Positions 7,925-16,503 of a DNA stretch of 62,502 nucleotides are shown piece by piece. Within the stretch, counting starts at the first letter, position 1. The number at the start of each line of letters is the position of its first letter. The notes beneath the pieces were generated by a model. The model did not search any database and was not told the origin of the DNA. It worked only from the letters and a program-made list of their open reading frames with translations. The DNA is from an uncultured Patescibacteria group bacterium (lineage in GTDB: Bacteria > Patescibacteriota > JACMRA01), in NCBI GenBank assembly GCA_938041505.1, contig CALITC010000003.1, positions 1 to 62,502 of the forward strand, given 5' to 3'. A program made the translations under genes and the position numbers.

Positions 7925-8572
7925 TTAATTTCCTGCGACTACGATACAATATATTTGTAGAAATGGATATGCTTTTTTTAGAACTTTCGCATTTTGATAA
8001 AGTGTTGTTCCAGTTGAAGTTACATCATCGATTAACCATAAAATATCTTTGTCTGTGAAGGAAGGTTTTTCAATTATTTCGAATAGATTTGTGAGATTTT
8101 TCAGGCGCTCTTTTTTTTCTAATGTTGATTGTTGAGGTGTGGAATATTTCTTCTTTAGAATATCCTCTAACTGTGTTTTGGGTAACTTTTTTGAGAGGTG
8201 CTTGGCAATTAAGTGGGGTAGGGAGAATCCCCGCTCTAACAGGCGTTCTGGGTCAGATGCTACAGGAATTATCACGTCTGGATCTGGTACAAATACATCA
8301 CAATCAACAAAAATTTTTTGATAAATGAGCTCGGCAAAAGACTCTGATATTGCGTACTCTCCATCAAATTTTACACGGTTTAATAAATCCAAAATAAGCT
8401 CATTTGAGTATCGAGAAGCGACAAAAATTCCAGAGATATATTTTCGATATTTTGTACTTAGAGGTTTGAATTTTGAGTGTAGGGAAGTGATTTCTTCGGT
8501 GGATAAATACTCGCTTATGCTAAAAAAATCCCTATTATATTTAGGGAAAATTATATCGAGAACACTGGTCAT
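7925..8572 (-). CDS. ComF/GntX-like phosphoribosyltransferase family protein
   Basis: The PRPP-binding signature IDDVTSTGTT (residues 181-190), the loop PVASDPERLLERGF and the segment TPQQSTLEKKERLKN are typical of the ComF family, linked to DNA uptake in transformable bacteria. ComF proteins usually start with a Cys4 zinc finger. Here the N-terminus has no CxxC pair, so that module is absent. The 215-aa length is otherwise normal. The ATG is 2 bases after the stop of the upstream secreted-protein gene, so translation is probably coupled. Whether it works in competence or nucleotide salvage cannot be decided from the sequence. Confidence 0.85.
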   Translation of the reverse strand: MTSVLDIIFPKYNRDFFSISEYLSTEEITSLHSKFKPLSTKYRKYISGIFVASRYSNELILDLLNRVKFDGEYAISESFAELIYQKIFVDCDVFVPDPDVIIPVASDPERLLERGFSLPHLIAKHLSKKLPKTQLEDILKKKYSTPQQSTLEKKERLKNLTNLFEIIEKPSFTDKDILWLIDDVTSTGTTLYQNAKVLKKAYPFLQIYCIVVAGN

Positions 8573-8574
8573 AT

Positions 8575-9567
8575 CTAGAATACTTTGATGGATTTTGGTA
8601 CATAATTAGGATCCAAACCAACTTTCTCAACAAGGTTTTGATCTACTCTTACCTGTCTCATGACATTGTACGTCAGGTTCTGAGAACTAACATGAGGGGT
8701 GTAGATATACATAGCACATGTAATACCATTTTTCAATGTAATTTGTTGGTTGCTAATGTTAACAGTATTACCTACTTGGAACACATTACCGTTACTCTGG
8801 AAAGCAAAACTTCCTCCAAGTTTACATGACTCTTCTCGTATTCTTAATAGCCTGAATGAACGAAAAATTTGCTTGAAAACGCCTTTGTAATATTTCCAAT
8901 TAGGATTCTCATCATAGCAGGATTTACTTCTATCTGGATTTTCGAAACAAGCGTATCCTAGAATTCTATCTAACCTAAAATTGACATCTTGGCAACCTTG
9001 GCTATTCTCGGCATTAGTACCTGAACAAGAACCGTACACTAACCCTGACTCTTTCTGAATCATTGATATTAAGAAAGCTGGGTTGATCGGCTTGGCTTCG
9101 TTGTCAATGCAGATATCAGAACTTGCCCGATAAGGGGAGATGCGATAGTTAATGATACAAGTGTTACCAAATCTTTCTCTCGTTACCTTCCAGATCAGAT
9201 CTGAAACACGCATTCTCTTGCCTCCATATGGATTTTGTACGTTATTTCTGGCTGAGAATTTATTATCTACTGTAGAGAAAACAGAATTAATAATAAGATC
9301 GTCGGTATCAGCGTAATTCTCACTACCAGCATCTTCAAAACCAATAACCGGTTGATAATCAGCAAGTATACTGCCAGTAGATTCGAAATAAGCCTGGATT
9401 CTATCTGCAGAACTAAACGCCAAAGGGAGGCTGTACAAATCTTGGTCGGATAATACTAAGCCAGGATCAAACTGGGAGGGAAGTGCGTAGCTGCTTATAT
9501 TAGTAGTAAGTAGAGCGCCTGCGATAATGACGATTGAGAATAAGTAAGTAAGTAATTTTGATATCAT
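8575..9567 (-). CDS. Secreted lysozyme-like (transglycosylase-fold) protein
   Basis: It begins with a signal peptide (hydrophobic LLTYLFSIVIIAGALL, probably cleaved near SSYA). The core INPAFLISMIQKESGLVYGS, with Glu in QKESGLV, then RILGYACFE, WKYYKGVFKQI and YIYTPHVS, follows the pattern of a family of secreted lysozyme-like proteins in actinobacteria and CPR. In that family the QKE glutamate is the likely catalytic residue. Several cysteines suggest disulfides outside the cell. It is first in an operon with the ComF-like gene and gpmI. The upstream region is the DnaA-box cluster. Peptidoglycan cleavage is inferred, not shown. Confidence 0.75.
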   Translation of the reverse strand: MISKLLTYLFSIVIIAGALLTTNISSYALPSQFDPGLVLSDQDLYSLPLAFSSADRIQAYFESTGSILADYQPVIGFEDAGSENYADTDDLIINSVFSTVDNKFSARNNVQNPYGGKRMRVSDLIWKVTRERFGNTCIINYRISPYRASSDICIDNEAKPINPAFLISMIQKESGLVYGSCSGTNAENSQGCQDVNFRLDRILGYACFENPDRSKSCYDENPNWKYYKGVFKQIFRSFRLLRIREESCKLGGSFAFQSNGNVFQVGNTVNISNQQITLKNGITCAMYIYTPHVSSQNLTYNVMRQVRVDQNLVEKVGLDPNYVPKSIKVF

Positions 9568-9750
9568 AGAGAAGTTTAAAATTTAGAGTTGTGGAAAATT
9601 AAAGTGATTCTTGTGAATAACTTTGTGGATAACGTGTGTGGATTTTAAGTTGCCTGTGGATTGTTTAAATTATACCCAAGTTATGCACATCTTTTGTTCA
9701 CATTTACTTCACATATTGTGCACAGGGGTTTTTACTTTATTTAAGGGAGA

Positions 9751-9779
9751 AGGTAAACTTATCCACAGAATTTGTCAAC
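9751..9779 (-). promoter_or_regulatory. Minus-strand promoter overlapping a DnaA box
   Basis: Minus-strand TTGACA (9774-9779), 17 bases, then TACCTT (9751-9756). The DnaA box at 9759-9767 lies between the two elements. It could drive the 9567-6224 operon and be repressed by DnaA. Confidence 0.45.
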
Positions 9780-9841
9780 GCTTACTACTACTACTCAATA
9801 AAAATAAATTTTATCGAAGCTACAAGTAGGCAGGTAGTTCT

Positions 9842-9870
9842 TTGACAATTATCATTTTTTGTACATTAAT
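9842..9870 (+). promoter_or_regulatory. Likely recA promoter
   Basis: TTGACA (9842-9847), 17 bases, then ATTAAT (9865-9870), about 46 bases before the recA ATG. I see no obvious LexA-type palindrome. Confidence 0.5.
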
Positions 9871-9916
9871 GAGAGTATCAAATAAAATATAATTTCTAAC
9901 TTTACATATTCTCTTT

Positions 9917-11083
9917 ATGGCTAAAAAAGCAAAAAAACCAGAAACTCATTCAGTCGACTCTAATGCTGATATGGCAGAAAAAAGGAAGATGGCTGACCTT
10001 ATTGTTGGTCAAATCAAAACTTCTTTTGGACAAGGTTCGATCATGAAAATGAATGAGATTAGTAATGAAGACGTAGAGGTCGTTTCCACTGGATCACTTG
10101 CTGTTGATTTAGCTACCGGTATTGGTGGCTTGCCTTCAGGAAGAATCGTCGAGATTTACGGTCCTGAATCTTCTGGTAAAACTTCCATTGCACTGTCTTC
10201 AATTGCTCAAGCTCAAAAAAAAGGTGGTATTGCTGCTTTTGTAGACGCTGAGCACGCTTTAGATCCTGAATGGGCTGCAAAGCTTGGGGTAAATCTGGAC
10301 GATCTTTATGTTTCTCAACCTAACAATGGTGAGGAGGCTTTGGAGATTGTGGATAACTTGGTGAGAAGTAATGCTTTTGAGATTTTGGTTGTCGATTCTG
10401 TGGCAGCTTTAGTTCCTAAGAGTGAAATTGAAGGTAGTATGGGGGATGCTCAGATGGGAGTGCAGGCCCGATTGATGTCGCAAGCTCTTCGAAAGCTTAC
10501 AGGTGCTATTTCAAAATCCAAAACTACTGTTGTATTCATTAACCAAATTCGTTTGAAAATTGGAGTTATGTTTGGTAATCCTGAAACAACAACAGGGGGG
10601 CAGGCGCTTAAGTTCTTCGCTTCACAAAGATTCGATGTGCGTAAGATTGGTTCTTTGAAATCTGGAACTGAAAACGTTGGCGTTCGTGTCAAAGTAAAGA
10701 TTGTGAAGAACAAAATGGCAGCTCCGTTTAAAGTTGTTGAATTCGATATGATGTTCGAGGAACCCGGGGTTATTTCTCTTGCCGGAGAGATCATCGATAT
10801 CGGCACTGCATACGACACTATGGAGAAGGTCGGAAACACTTATAGTTTGACGTTAGAAGGGGAAGAACCAATCAAGCTAGGAGTTGGTAGAGAAAAAGCA
10901 AAAAATGCTCTCTACGATCAACCAGAGCTCATTGAGAAGGCCAAAGAACAGATCTTGAGAATCTTTAAAGCTCGATTAAAAGAAGGTAGGGTAAAAGCTT
11001 CTGGAATTAAGGCAGATGAAGTCGAGGCTAAGGAGCGACAAGTGGAAGAAGCAGAGGTGAAAGCAAAAGAGGAAGAGAAGTAA
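9917..11083 (+). CDS. recA: Recombinase RecA
   Basis: Forms ATP-dependent filaments on single-stranded DNA for homologous recombination and SOS signalling. Walker A is GPESSGKT (82-89). [12 protein letters not shown] (Walker B region), the L1 region [14 protein letters not shown] and the L2 region [21 protein letters not shown] are all present. Two unusual residues follow: [17 protein letters not shown] has Gln at 229 where Asn is almost universal (GGNALKFYAS). The C-terminus is long and charged (Glu/Lys/Ala). No inteins. The start ATG at 9917 lacks a clear Shine-Dalgarno but fits the usual lysine-rich N-terminus. A 12-bp terminator follows at 11115-11142. Confidence 0.98.
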   Translation: MAKKAKKPETHSVDSNADMAEKRKMADLIVGQIKTSFGQGSIMKMNEISNEDVEVVSTGSLAVDLATGIGGLPSGRIVEIYGPESSGKTSIALSSIAQAQKKGGIAAFVDAEHALDPEWAAKLGVNLDDLYVSQPNNGEEALEIVDNLVRSNAFEILVVDSVAALVPKSEIEGSMGDAQMGVQARLMSQALRKLTGAISKSKTTVVFINQIRLKIGVMFGNPETTTGGQALKFFASQRFDVRKIGSLKSGTENVGVRVKVKIVKNKMAAPFKVVEFDMMFEEPGVISLAGEIIDIGTAYDTMEKVGNTYSLTLEGEEPIKLGVGREKAKNALYDQPELIEKAKEQILRIFKARLKEGRVKASGIKADEVEAKERQVEEAEVKAKEEEK

Positions 11084-11114
11084 TCTATTTGAGTATTCCA
11101 TAAGTTTTCCACAA

Positions 11115-11142
11115 GTAATACCCACTCTTAAGTGGGTATTAC
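11115..11142 (+). terminator. recA terminator
   Basis: A perfect 12-bp stem GTAATACCCACT/AGTGGGTATTAC with loop CTTA, followed by a weak T-rich stretch (TTTATC). Confidence 0.7.
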
Positions 11143-11232
11143 TTTATCAGAGAAAATACTTGCTATGAGTTTACAAATATACATTTCTAATGTTAAATAT
11201 ACGCAGTTTATGGTAAAATTGAGGATCTATCA

Positions 11233-11550
11233 ATGAAGATTGGTGAAGTGATTAATCAGGTTCGTAGAGGGTGGAAATTTAATAAAGATAACTACCCTCT
11301 CTACTCTGATGCTTTAGATGATCAGGAACAATTTCAATACAGGCACGTATTGTTGCATTTAAACATTACAATCGGAAAAATAAGCATAATTTTCGAAGAA
11401 ATAGATCATGGTAAACAAAATGACAATAGTAATAAAATTATGAGAAAGCAAATACTCAATCTAATGATCACTACGTTTAAATTAGCAGATCTTGTAGGAT
11501 ATTCAAGTGAGGATATTGAGCGGGATATTTCAAGTAAGTACTCTAATTAA
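11233..11550 (+). CDS. Small hypothetical protein, possibly all-alpha NTP-pyrophosphohydrolase-like
   Basis: A 105-aa cytosolic protein, apparently all helical. The C-terminal FKLADLVGYSSEDIERDISSK resembles the last helix of MazG-like nucleotide pyrophosphohydrolases, but the EExxE metal motif of that family is not obvious. The function therefore stays open. GAGGATCT ends 8 bases before the ATG and gives a confident start; the same GAGGATCT leader precedes the 57866 gene. A bidirectional terminator follows. It is a single gene, convergent with the M23 peptidase gene. Confidence 0.7.
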   Translation: MKIGEVINQVRRGWKFNKDNYPLYSDALDDQEQFQYRHVLLHLNITIGKISIIFEEIDHGKQNDNSNKIMRKQILNLMITTFKLADLVGYSSEDIERDISSKYSN

Positions 11551-11580
11551 TATTTTAATACTTAAACTTCCATAGCTATA

Positions 11581-11615
11581 AAAACCGACCTGAAAATATT
11601 CTTAGGTCGGTTTTG
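11581..11615. terminator. Bidirectional terminator between convergent genes
   Basis: Stem AAAACCGACCT/AGGTCGGTTTT (11 bp) flanked by A-rich and T-rich runs. It serves the 105-aa gene on the plus strand and the M23 peptidase gene on the minus strand. Confidence 0.85.
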
Positions 11616-11655
11616 TTTCTGGGTTTGGTCTGAAGTAGCAAATTATTAATTCTAT

Positions 11656-13152
11656 TTAGGGGAGGTATGCAAGTGGGTTTTGTTTCACTCCGCCGCTGGT
11701 TCTTACCTCAAAGTGAAGGTGGATACCAGTGCTATTTCCAGTGCTTCCCATACGGCCTAATCCTTGCCCCTGGCTTACAGTTTGACCTGCGGAGACATAG
11801 ATGTCTGATAAGTGAGCATAAAGTGTCTGAAGGCCATTACCGTGGTCCACAACAACCGCTAATCCATAGCCGTATACGGTGTACCTGTAGACAGCTGAGA
11901 CTGTACCGCTTTGTACTGTTACGACATCAGGAGCTGATGCGTTAGCGATGTCACAAGCTACGTGACCAGTTTGAACACATCGGGTAATTACTCCAGATGT
12001 TGGCCATATGAATCCAGCGCTACTAGCTACAGGGGTTGGTGCAGTCTGAGCTACGCTTGATATAGATTGTGAGGCTAGTAAATTAGTTCTGGCTGCCTCT
12101 GCGGCTTGTTGTTCGGCTTGTTGCTTTTCGCTGGCAATACGATTATTTACATCAGTAATTTTGCCAAAATCTTTAGTAGGTACCAAAACAAGACTGTCTT
12201 TAGCAAATTGATTAGTCTCTGGGTTTAGAATTGCGACATTCTCTTTTTTTATTTCACTTTGGTCTATAGAATAGATTTTACTAATGTCTTCAGGGCTTTT
12301 ATCGCTGTCTGTGCGATAGATATAGCCATCAATCCATGGTAGATATAGTCTTGACCCTACTTCCAGATTATCACCACTGAGGTCATTATTAAACTTAATA
12401 GTATCTACTGTAATACCGTATTTATTAGCTAATAGTGGTAGAGTATCTTGTTTGGTAACAGTATGTTCTATAATACTAACAATTGGTTTTTTGGATTCCA
12501 ATTGTACAGCAGAAGCATTGATAACGTTAGAATCAAATAGGGTGGGCTCCTCCCCTTCGCTGAACGAAGAATGATTACTGATAAAGTTGGAGACAAAGCT
12601 TGAAGAAGCATTGGTTAAAAACCCTGTACCTCCGGTATTTAGCAATGATAAAGCACTAACAACTACAAAAGCGAGGTAAAATTTTTTAGTAATGCGCCAG
12701 GTTAGGGTGTTGATCGCTTTAAGTTTTTTGACACTGCTTCTTATATCGATTTTGCGTTCTAGCCACCATAGCTCACGAGTATCAGAAAATGAAATTGTTC
12801 CAATGAAGTCACGTCCTTTATCGCGAGTTGAAATTAATAATTCGGGTGTTTGTACTAGAATTGACCAGAGATAAGCTACAAATCTATAGCTTTGATAAAG
12901 GCCGTAGTTATACAGCTGGGTAACAAAATTAGTTATTGAGATAACTAAGCCTGCTATGTTTGATAGAAGGTCTTTAATAGTGTTTTGAGTACTATTAAAA
13001 TCGGTTTCTACTCGTACTTGAGTAAAATCAGATAGATAGTTTCCGCGATTTGGGTTCTTTGAAGCTAATACAAAATTAGGTTTGTAATTTATGATTGTAT
13101 CAAGCTTAGTAAGTTTGTTATTCAAACTAGAGGGTTTAAACTCAAAGGGCAT
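11656..13152 (-). CDS. LysM and M23-family peptidoglycan endopeptidase, membrane-anchored
   Basis: A cell-wall hydrolase predicted to cut peptide cross-bridges. The N-terminal 150 residues are an unusual region with hydrophobic helices. A clear membrane segment (KFYLAFVVVSALSLL) lies near residue 160. A LysM domain (HTVTKQDTLPLLANKYGITV) is near 228-270, with a second LysM-like unit to about 325. A Gln/Ala coiled-coil linker is near 335-360. The M23 domain is about 380-498, with the zinc ligands GHVACD (H and D near 397-401) and HLHFEV near 481. No Shine-Dalgarno is visible. It is probably a standalone gene in division or growth of the wall. Confidence 0.9.
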   Translation of the reverse strand: MPFEFKPSSLNNKLTKLDTIINYKPNFVLASKNPNRGNYLSDFTQVRVETDFNSTQNTIKDLLSNIAGLVISITNFVTQLYNYGLYQSYRFVAYLWSILVQTPELLISTRDKGRDFIGTISFSDTRELWWLERKIDIRSSVKKLKAINTLTWRITKKFYLAFVVVSALSLLNTGGTGFLTNASSSFVSNFISNHSSFSEGEEPTLFDSNVINASAVQLESKKPIVSIIEHTVTKQDTLPLLANKYGITVDTIKFNNDLSGDNLEVGSRLYLPWIDGYIYRTDSDKSPEDISKIYSIDQSEIKKENVAILNPETNQFAKDSLVLVPTKDFGKITDVNNRIASEKQQAEQQAAEAARTNLLASQSISSVAQTAPTPVASSAGFIWPTSGVITRCVQTGHVACDIANASAPDVVTVQSGTVSAVYRYTVYGYGLAVVVDHGNGLQTLYAHLSDIYVSAGQTVSQGQGLGRMGSTGNSTGIHLHFEVRTSGGVKQNPLAYLP

Positions 13153-13317
13153 AGATGTAGATAACTCGCATAATGTAAGAATTAAAAAATAGCTCGTTAT
13201 CTGGTATGATTCTATCTCAGGATAGATAGATTAAAGTATACCCTAGATACATAGAGTTGTCAAGATATGTGTAAAGTTAAGTTTTTGTTTATTTAATCAC
13301 ATTAATTGGACTTTTTA

Positions 13318-13346
13318 TTGACATATGATCATATTTATGTCACTCT
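13318..13346 (+). promoter_or_regulatory. Possible tRNA-Arg promoter
   Basis: TTGACA at 13318-13323, 24-29 bases from the tRNA start after a 17-base spacer. The -10 (CACTCT) is poor. Confidence 0.35.
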
Positions 13347-13369
13347 AACAATAGTGGATTTAATATTAT

Positions 13370-13446
13370 GCAGCCATAGCTCAGTTGGATAGAGCGAGGG
13401 ACTTCTAATCCCTAGGTCGCAGGTTCGAATCCTGCTGGTTGCACCA
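13370..13446 (+). tRNA. tRNA-Arg (anticodon TCT)
   Basis: The full cloverleaf can be drawn. Acceptor stem GCAGCCA/TGGTTGC has one G.U pair. The D arm contains AGCTCAGTTGGAT. The anticodon stem AGGGA/TCCCT encloses loop CTTCTAA, giving anticodon TCT (reads AGA). The T arm GCAGGTTCGAATCCTGC is canonical, and CCA is encoded at 13444-13446. Confidence 0.97.
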
Positions 13447-13452
13447 TCGGTC

Positions 13453-13564
13453 TAGGACTTTCATAATTCCGTTTTGAGCTATTAGCTCAAAAGCTGCATT
13501 ATTACAGTCCTAACCCTCTTTCCCCCCATAAAAGTAATCCGGGTTTCACCCACCTTTTATGGGG
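13453..13564 (+). ncRNA. Structured leader or spacer between tRNA-Arg and rsmH
   Basis: Two strong elements occupy the 143 bases between tRNA and rsmH. The first has outer stem TAGGACT/AGTCCTA (13453-13459 with 13506-13512) enclosing the 9-bp hairpin TTTTGAGCT/AGCTCAAAA. The second has an 11-bp stem CCCCATAAAAG/CTTTTATGGGG (13524-13534 with 13554-13564) capped by GGGT/ACCC, and ACCCCTTTT follows. The second could be the tRNA terminator or an attenuator for rsmH. No known riboswitch class is recognised. Confidence 0.55.
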
Positions 13565-13589
13565 ACCCCTTTTAAAATTATTAGTACGT

Positions 13590-14495
13590 ATGTTTAATAC
13601 CAATGTTCATGTTCCTGTTTTGCTTGATCCTATTTTGGGTTTTGCTGTTCGTAATTTTGATTATTTGGAAGGGATAACTGTTTTTGATGCTACTTTGGGT
13701 GGGGGTGGTTATACTGCAAAATTTATTGAATTGGGTGCGCAAGTTCAAGGTTCTGACCTGGATATTGCTGTGATCAATGAGCTATCTGATAGGTTTAACA
13801 AAAATACTTTTGAAGCTCATCATGGAAATTTTAGTGAGGTTATTTCGTCTTTTGAAAATAGTTCTTTTGATATTGTTATGGCAGATTTGGGGTTCAGTAG
13901 TAATCAACTAGAGTCTTCTGATCGCGGTTTTAGCTATAAAAATCTTGAAGAAGAGTTTGATCTAAGGTATGACGTAGCAACAGGTCAACCCGCATGGAAA
14001 TTTATTTGTGCACAACCTGTGGATAACTTGGGTAAAACTATTTACAAATATTCAGGAGAAAGACTTTCTTTTCGCATCGCTAGGGTGCTTAAAGCACGAG
14101 AACCAAAGACTGTCGGAGAGGCGGTAGATGCGGTTACATCAGGTATTCCAGGCAAATATAAGAATAAGACTAAGGGTATACTCAGCAGGGTGTGGCAGGC
14201 GTTAAGAATCCAGGTGAATGATGAGCTCTCACACCTAGGGTTATTTTTGGAACGGTCAACTGATAAGATAAAACCTGGCGGTTTATTGATGATAGTATGC
14301 TTCCATTCTCTTGAAGATAAGCTGGTTACTAACTATATGAGAAGGCTTGCAAAACCAGTTTCAGAAGATGAGTATGGGAATAAGAACTATGATTACCAAT
14401 TACTAACGAAAAAAGCTATTCAACCTACAGAGAAGGAAGTAGAGTGTAATGTAAGGTCTCGATCAGCAACTTTAAGGATACTAAAAAGATTATAA
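13590..14495 (+). CDS. rsmH: 16S rRNA (cytosine(1402)-N4)-methyltransferase
   Basis: Adds the N4 methyl group at C1402 in the decoding centre of 16S rRNA, using S-adenosylmethionine. HVPVLLDPIL at the N-terminus, the SAM motif FDATLGGGGYT (about 34-44), MADLGFSSNQLESSDRGFS, VWQALRIQVNDEL and CFHSLEDKLV are all diagnostic, and the 301-aa length is typical. The context is unusual: no mraZ, ftsL or pbp genes of the dcw cluster follow. The downstream gene is convergent and ends 6 bases away. The target base is present in the partial 16S at the window start. Confidence 0.97.
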   Translation: MFNTNVHVPVLLDPILGFAVRNFDYLEGITVFDATLGGGGYTAKFIELGAQVQGSDLDIAVINELSDRFNKNTFEAHHGNFSEVISSFENSSFDIVMADLGFSSNQLESSDRGFSYKNLEEEFDLRYDVATGQPAWKFICAQPVDNLGKTIYKYSGERLSFRIARVLKAREPKTVGEAVDAVTSGIPGKYKNKTKGILSRVWQALRIQVNDELSHLGLFLERSTDKIKPGGLLMIVCFHSLEDKLVTNYMRRLAKPVSEDEYGNKNYDYQLLTKKAIQPTEKEVECNVRSRSATLRILKRL

Positions 14496-14500
14496 GTAAT

Positions 14501-14989
14501 TTATTGTAGATTCTTATGAATCTTTGAATAATTATATTTTTTTAAAGATTGTATCATTTTTGACTTTAGCTTCTGATCGGGTAAATAATGCATTTTGTTA
14601 TCTTTTAACATAATCACAAGATATCTTTTCTTAAGGTATACTGATCTTGCTTTTTCCGCTAATAGAGGTTTACCAATTACATGAATATATTCTAATTTTA
14701 TCTCACTAATATCCTGTTTTTTTAGTACTACATTTTCTTGCTTATTGAGGTGATAATAATTTATTTTAAATCCTTCTTCATTGATTTTTATACTTGTCCT
14801 TGTTGTGAAAATATAAAGTAAAGCTATTCCATAGACACTCACTAGGAACAGTAAGGTTGATATTACTGATAGATCTGTAAGTACAAATACCATTAAGATA
14901 AATGGTAGAGTTATAAATGGAGTAAAAACAAGAACTCCAACTATTGTTCTTATTATACTTTCTGTGGATTGGTAGCTTTTTATTAACAT
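14501..14989 (-). CDS. Membrane protein with two N-terminal TM helices
   Basis: 162 aa. Two adjacent hydrophobic helices (IVGVLVFTPFITLPFIL and ISTLLFLVSVYGIALLYIF) are followed by a soluble domain. Its strand pattern (SIKINEEGFKINYYHL, ISEIKLEYIHVIG, YLVIMLKDNKMHYLP) looks like a bacterial PH-type domain, a resemblance I infer from pattern only. It is convergent with rsmH and the two stops are 6 bases apart. The short intergenic gap leaves no visible terminator. Confidence 0.7.
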   Translation of the reverse strand: MLIKSYQSTESIIRTIVGVLVFTPFITLPFILMVFVLTDLSVISTLLFLVSVYGIALLYIFTTRTSIKINEEGFKINYYHLNKQENVVLKKQDISEIKLEYIHVIGKPLLAEKARSVYLKKRYLVIMLKDNKMHYLPDQKLKSKMIQSLKKYNYSKIHKNLQ

Positions 14990-15040
14990 GAAAACTAATT
15001 TTACAGCACAAAAAAGCTTTTGTAAAAAATTTAATTTTTA

Positions 15041-16450
15041 CTAATTCCTGGGTAGATTGTAGTTGATACCGCCTAAAGTTACATCGATGGTTGATGGCTC
15101 TGACTCGTAAAAGAACTGATTATCTCGGAATTCAGTTGATCTTAAGATTTTTAAATTGATATTATCTCCTTCTTGCAGGTTAAGAATTATACTTCTGAGC
15201 GGGGAAGGGTCATTAGCTGAAGACTGGATTTTGTTGCCATTAATCTCTAGAATAATATCCCCTTCTTTGATTCCTGCAAGTGCTGCTGCTGAATCTGGAG
15301 TAACCGCTTGGGTGTTACCGGCTCCACCGAACACAAGCTCTCCGAAATCCACAGGAAGCCAATCGAATTCTTTTTTGTCGAGTGGAGTTATTGGTCTAGA
15401 GAGGATACCAAGTCGTGGGCGAATAATTTCTCCATTTTCAAGGAAGCTTTCGAGAGCTGCTTTGATACGCACTGAAGGTATTGCGAGGCCAATGTTTTGC
15501 GCGGATGGTATTCCATAAGTATTCATTCCCAAAAGGAGTCCACTGCTATTGAATAATGGCCCACCTGAGTTACCTTGATTGATTGCTGCATCTGTCTGGA
15601 TTAGGCTTTCAGGGGTTGTTCGCTGGCCAGTACACTCGTCTACAGGGCTTTCATTTCCTAGGCTGCGATCCAACCCTGAAACGATTCCTTTGGTTACGGT
15701 ATTTTGGAGTTGGCCAAGAGTATTCCCGATAGCTATTACTTCTGTACCAAGTTTTGCCTGTCTGGAATCAAAGAAACTTACTGGGGTAAAAGCCATTCCT
15801 TCTTCGCCAGTTGCTCTAAGAATTGCAATATCCTCTATTGGGTCAACGCTTAATAATTCCAAACTATACGCTTGTTGGTCATGAGTTAGCCCAGTGATGT
15901 TTGCACCGCTGTTATTGTTGCAGGCAAAGCTAATGACATGCTTGTTGGTTACGATTAAGCCGTCTTCAGAAACAAAATACCCTGAACCAGCTGCGCTTTG
16001 TTGGAGTGTATTGAAAGAATTATTGGATGAAACTCGAATTGAGATTACTGAAGGGAGTACTTTTTCGACTGCTTCTGCGATAGTGAGATTAGACTCGGCG
16101 TCAGCAAAAGCTAGGCCATTATCATTATCTAGGTTCAACCCGAGTAAATTATTAACTGCCTTCGGTTCTTCTTCTTGAGTAGTGCTCGGCGTTGAGCTTG
16201 AATCTTCAGAAGGATCGTTCTGTAAGGTAATTATTCTTTCGATTGGTGTATTGTTGGCTACAAATCTACTTAATCGTGAATCAGAGTCTACGATTACATA
16301 TACTAGTAGACCGACTACTAAAAATGCAGTTAAAAGGATGATTAACCCGATAAACTGTAACAAACTTTTTAATGGGTTTCGGTTAGGGTTGGCTGATTTT
16401 TTTTGAATAGCCTTTTTCCTTTTTTTTGTGGGTTTTATAGTTTCGCTCAT
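15041..16450 (-). CDS. HtrA/DegP-type S1C serine protease with PDZ domain
   Basis: A membrane-tethered quality-control or signalling protease acting outside the membrane. TM helix is about 32-54, followed by a Ser/Glu-rich linker. The trypsin-like domain shows the catalytic triad: His171 (TNKHVISF), Asp207 (EDIAILR) and Ser295 (NQGNSGGPLF). A PDZ domain covers about 375-455 (DSAAALAGIKEGDIILEINGN). The insert between strands (DECTGQRTT) contains a Cys that could pair with the Cys near 177. The start is supported by the basic cytosolic N-terminus before the TM helix. Confidence 0.95.
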   Translation of the reverse strand: MSETIKPTKKRKKAIQKKSANPNRNPLKSLLQFIGLIILLTAFLVVGLLVYVIVDSDSRLSRFVANNTPIERIITLQNDPSEDSSSTPSTTQEEEPKAVNNLLGLNLDNDNGLAFADAESNLTIAEAVEKVLPSVISIRVSSNNSFNTLQQSAAGSGYFVSEDGLIVTNKHVISFACNNNSGANITGLTHDQQAYSLELLSVDPIEDIAILRATGEEGMAFTPVSFFDSRQAKLGTEVIAIGNTLGQLQNTVTKGIVSGLDRSLGNESPVDECTGQRTTPESLIQTDAAINQGNSGGPLFNSSGLLLGMNTYGIPSAQNIGLAIPSVRIKAALESFLENGEIIRPRLGILSRPITPLDKKEFDWLPVDFGELVFGGAGNTQAVTPDSAAALAGIKEGDIILEINGNKIQSSANDPSPLRSIILNLQEGDNINLKILRSTEFRDNQFFYESEPSTIDVTLGGINYNLPRN

Positions 16451-16503
16451 AGTATGGTGTTTTATATAGGAAAATACATGAAAAATATTAAGATGTCAAA
16501 GTG

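Larger units (their letters stand above)
9568..9916. other. oriC: Candidate chromosomal replication origin (oriC)
   Basis: An intergenic region between divergent genes with a cluster of DnaA boxes matching TTATNCACA: 9612-9620 and 9624-9632 on the minus strand, 9681-9689 and 9759-9767 on the plus strand. Near matches include TTGTTCACA near 9694 and ATTGTGCACA near 9715. After the last box come a 14-base spacer and the triplet run TTA CTA CTA CTA CTC (9782-9796), then AT-rich DNA. This is the box, spacer, DnaA-trio and AT-rich order of the bacterial basal unwinding system. No dnaA or dnaN gene lies within the window. Confidence 0.75.

Noticed and set aside
9782-9796. CTA triplet run as a simple microsatellite
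   Set aside because: Its position and phase directly after a DnaA box and spacer fit a DnaA-trio better.
9623-9829. 68-codon frame within the origin region
   Set aside because: It runs through the DnaA boxes and the triplet run; the repeats explain the open frame.
14778-15011. 77-codon frame overlapping the 162-aa membrane protein gene
   Set aside because: A shadow in another frame of the same strand; it lacks the membrane-protein pattern.
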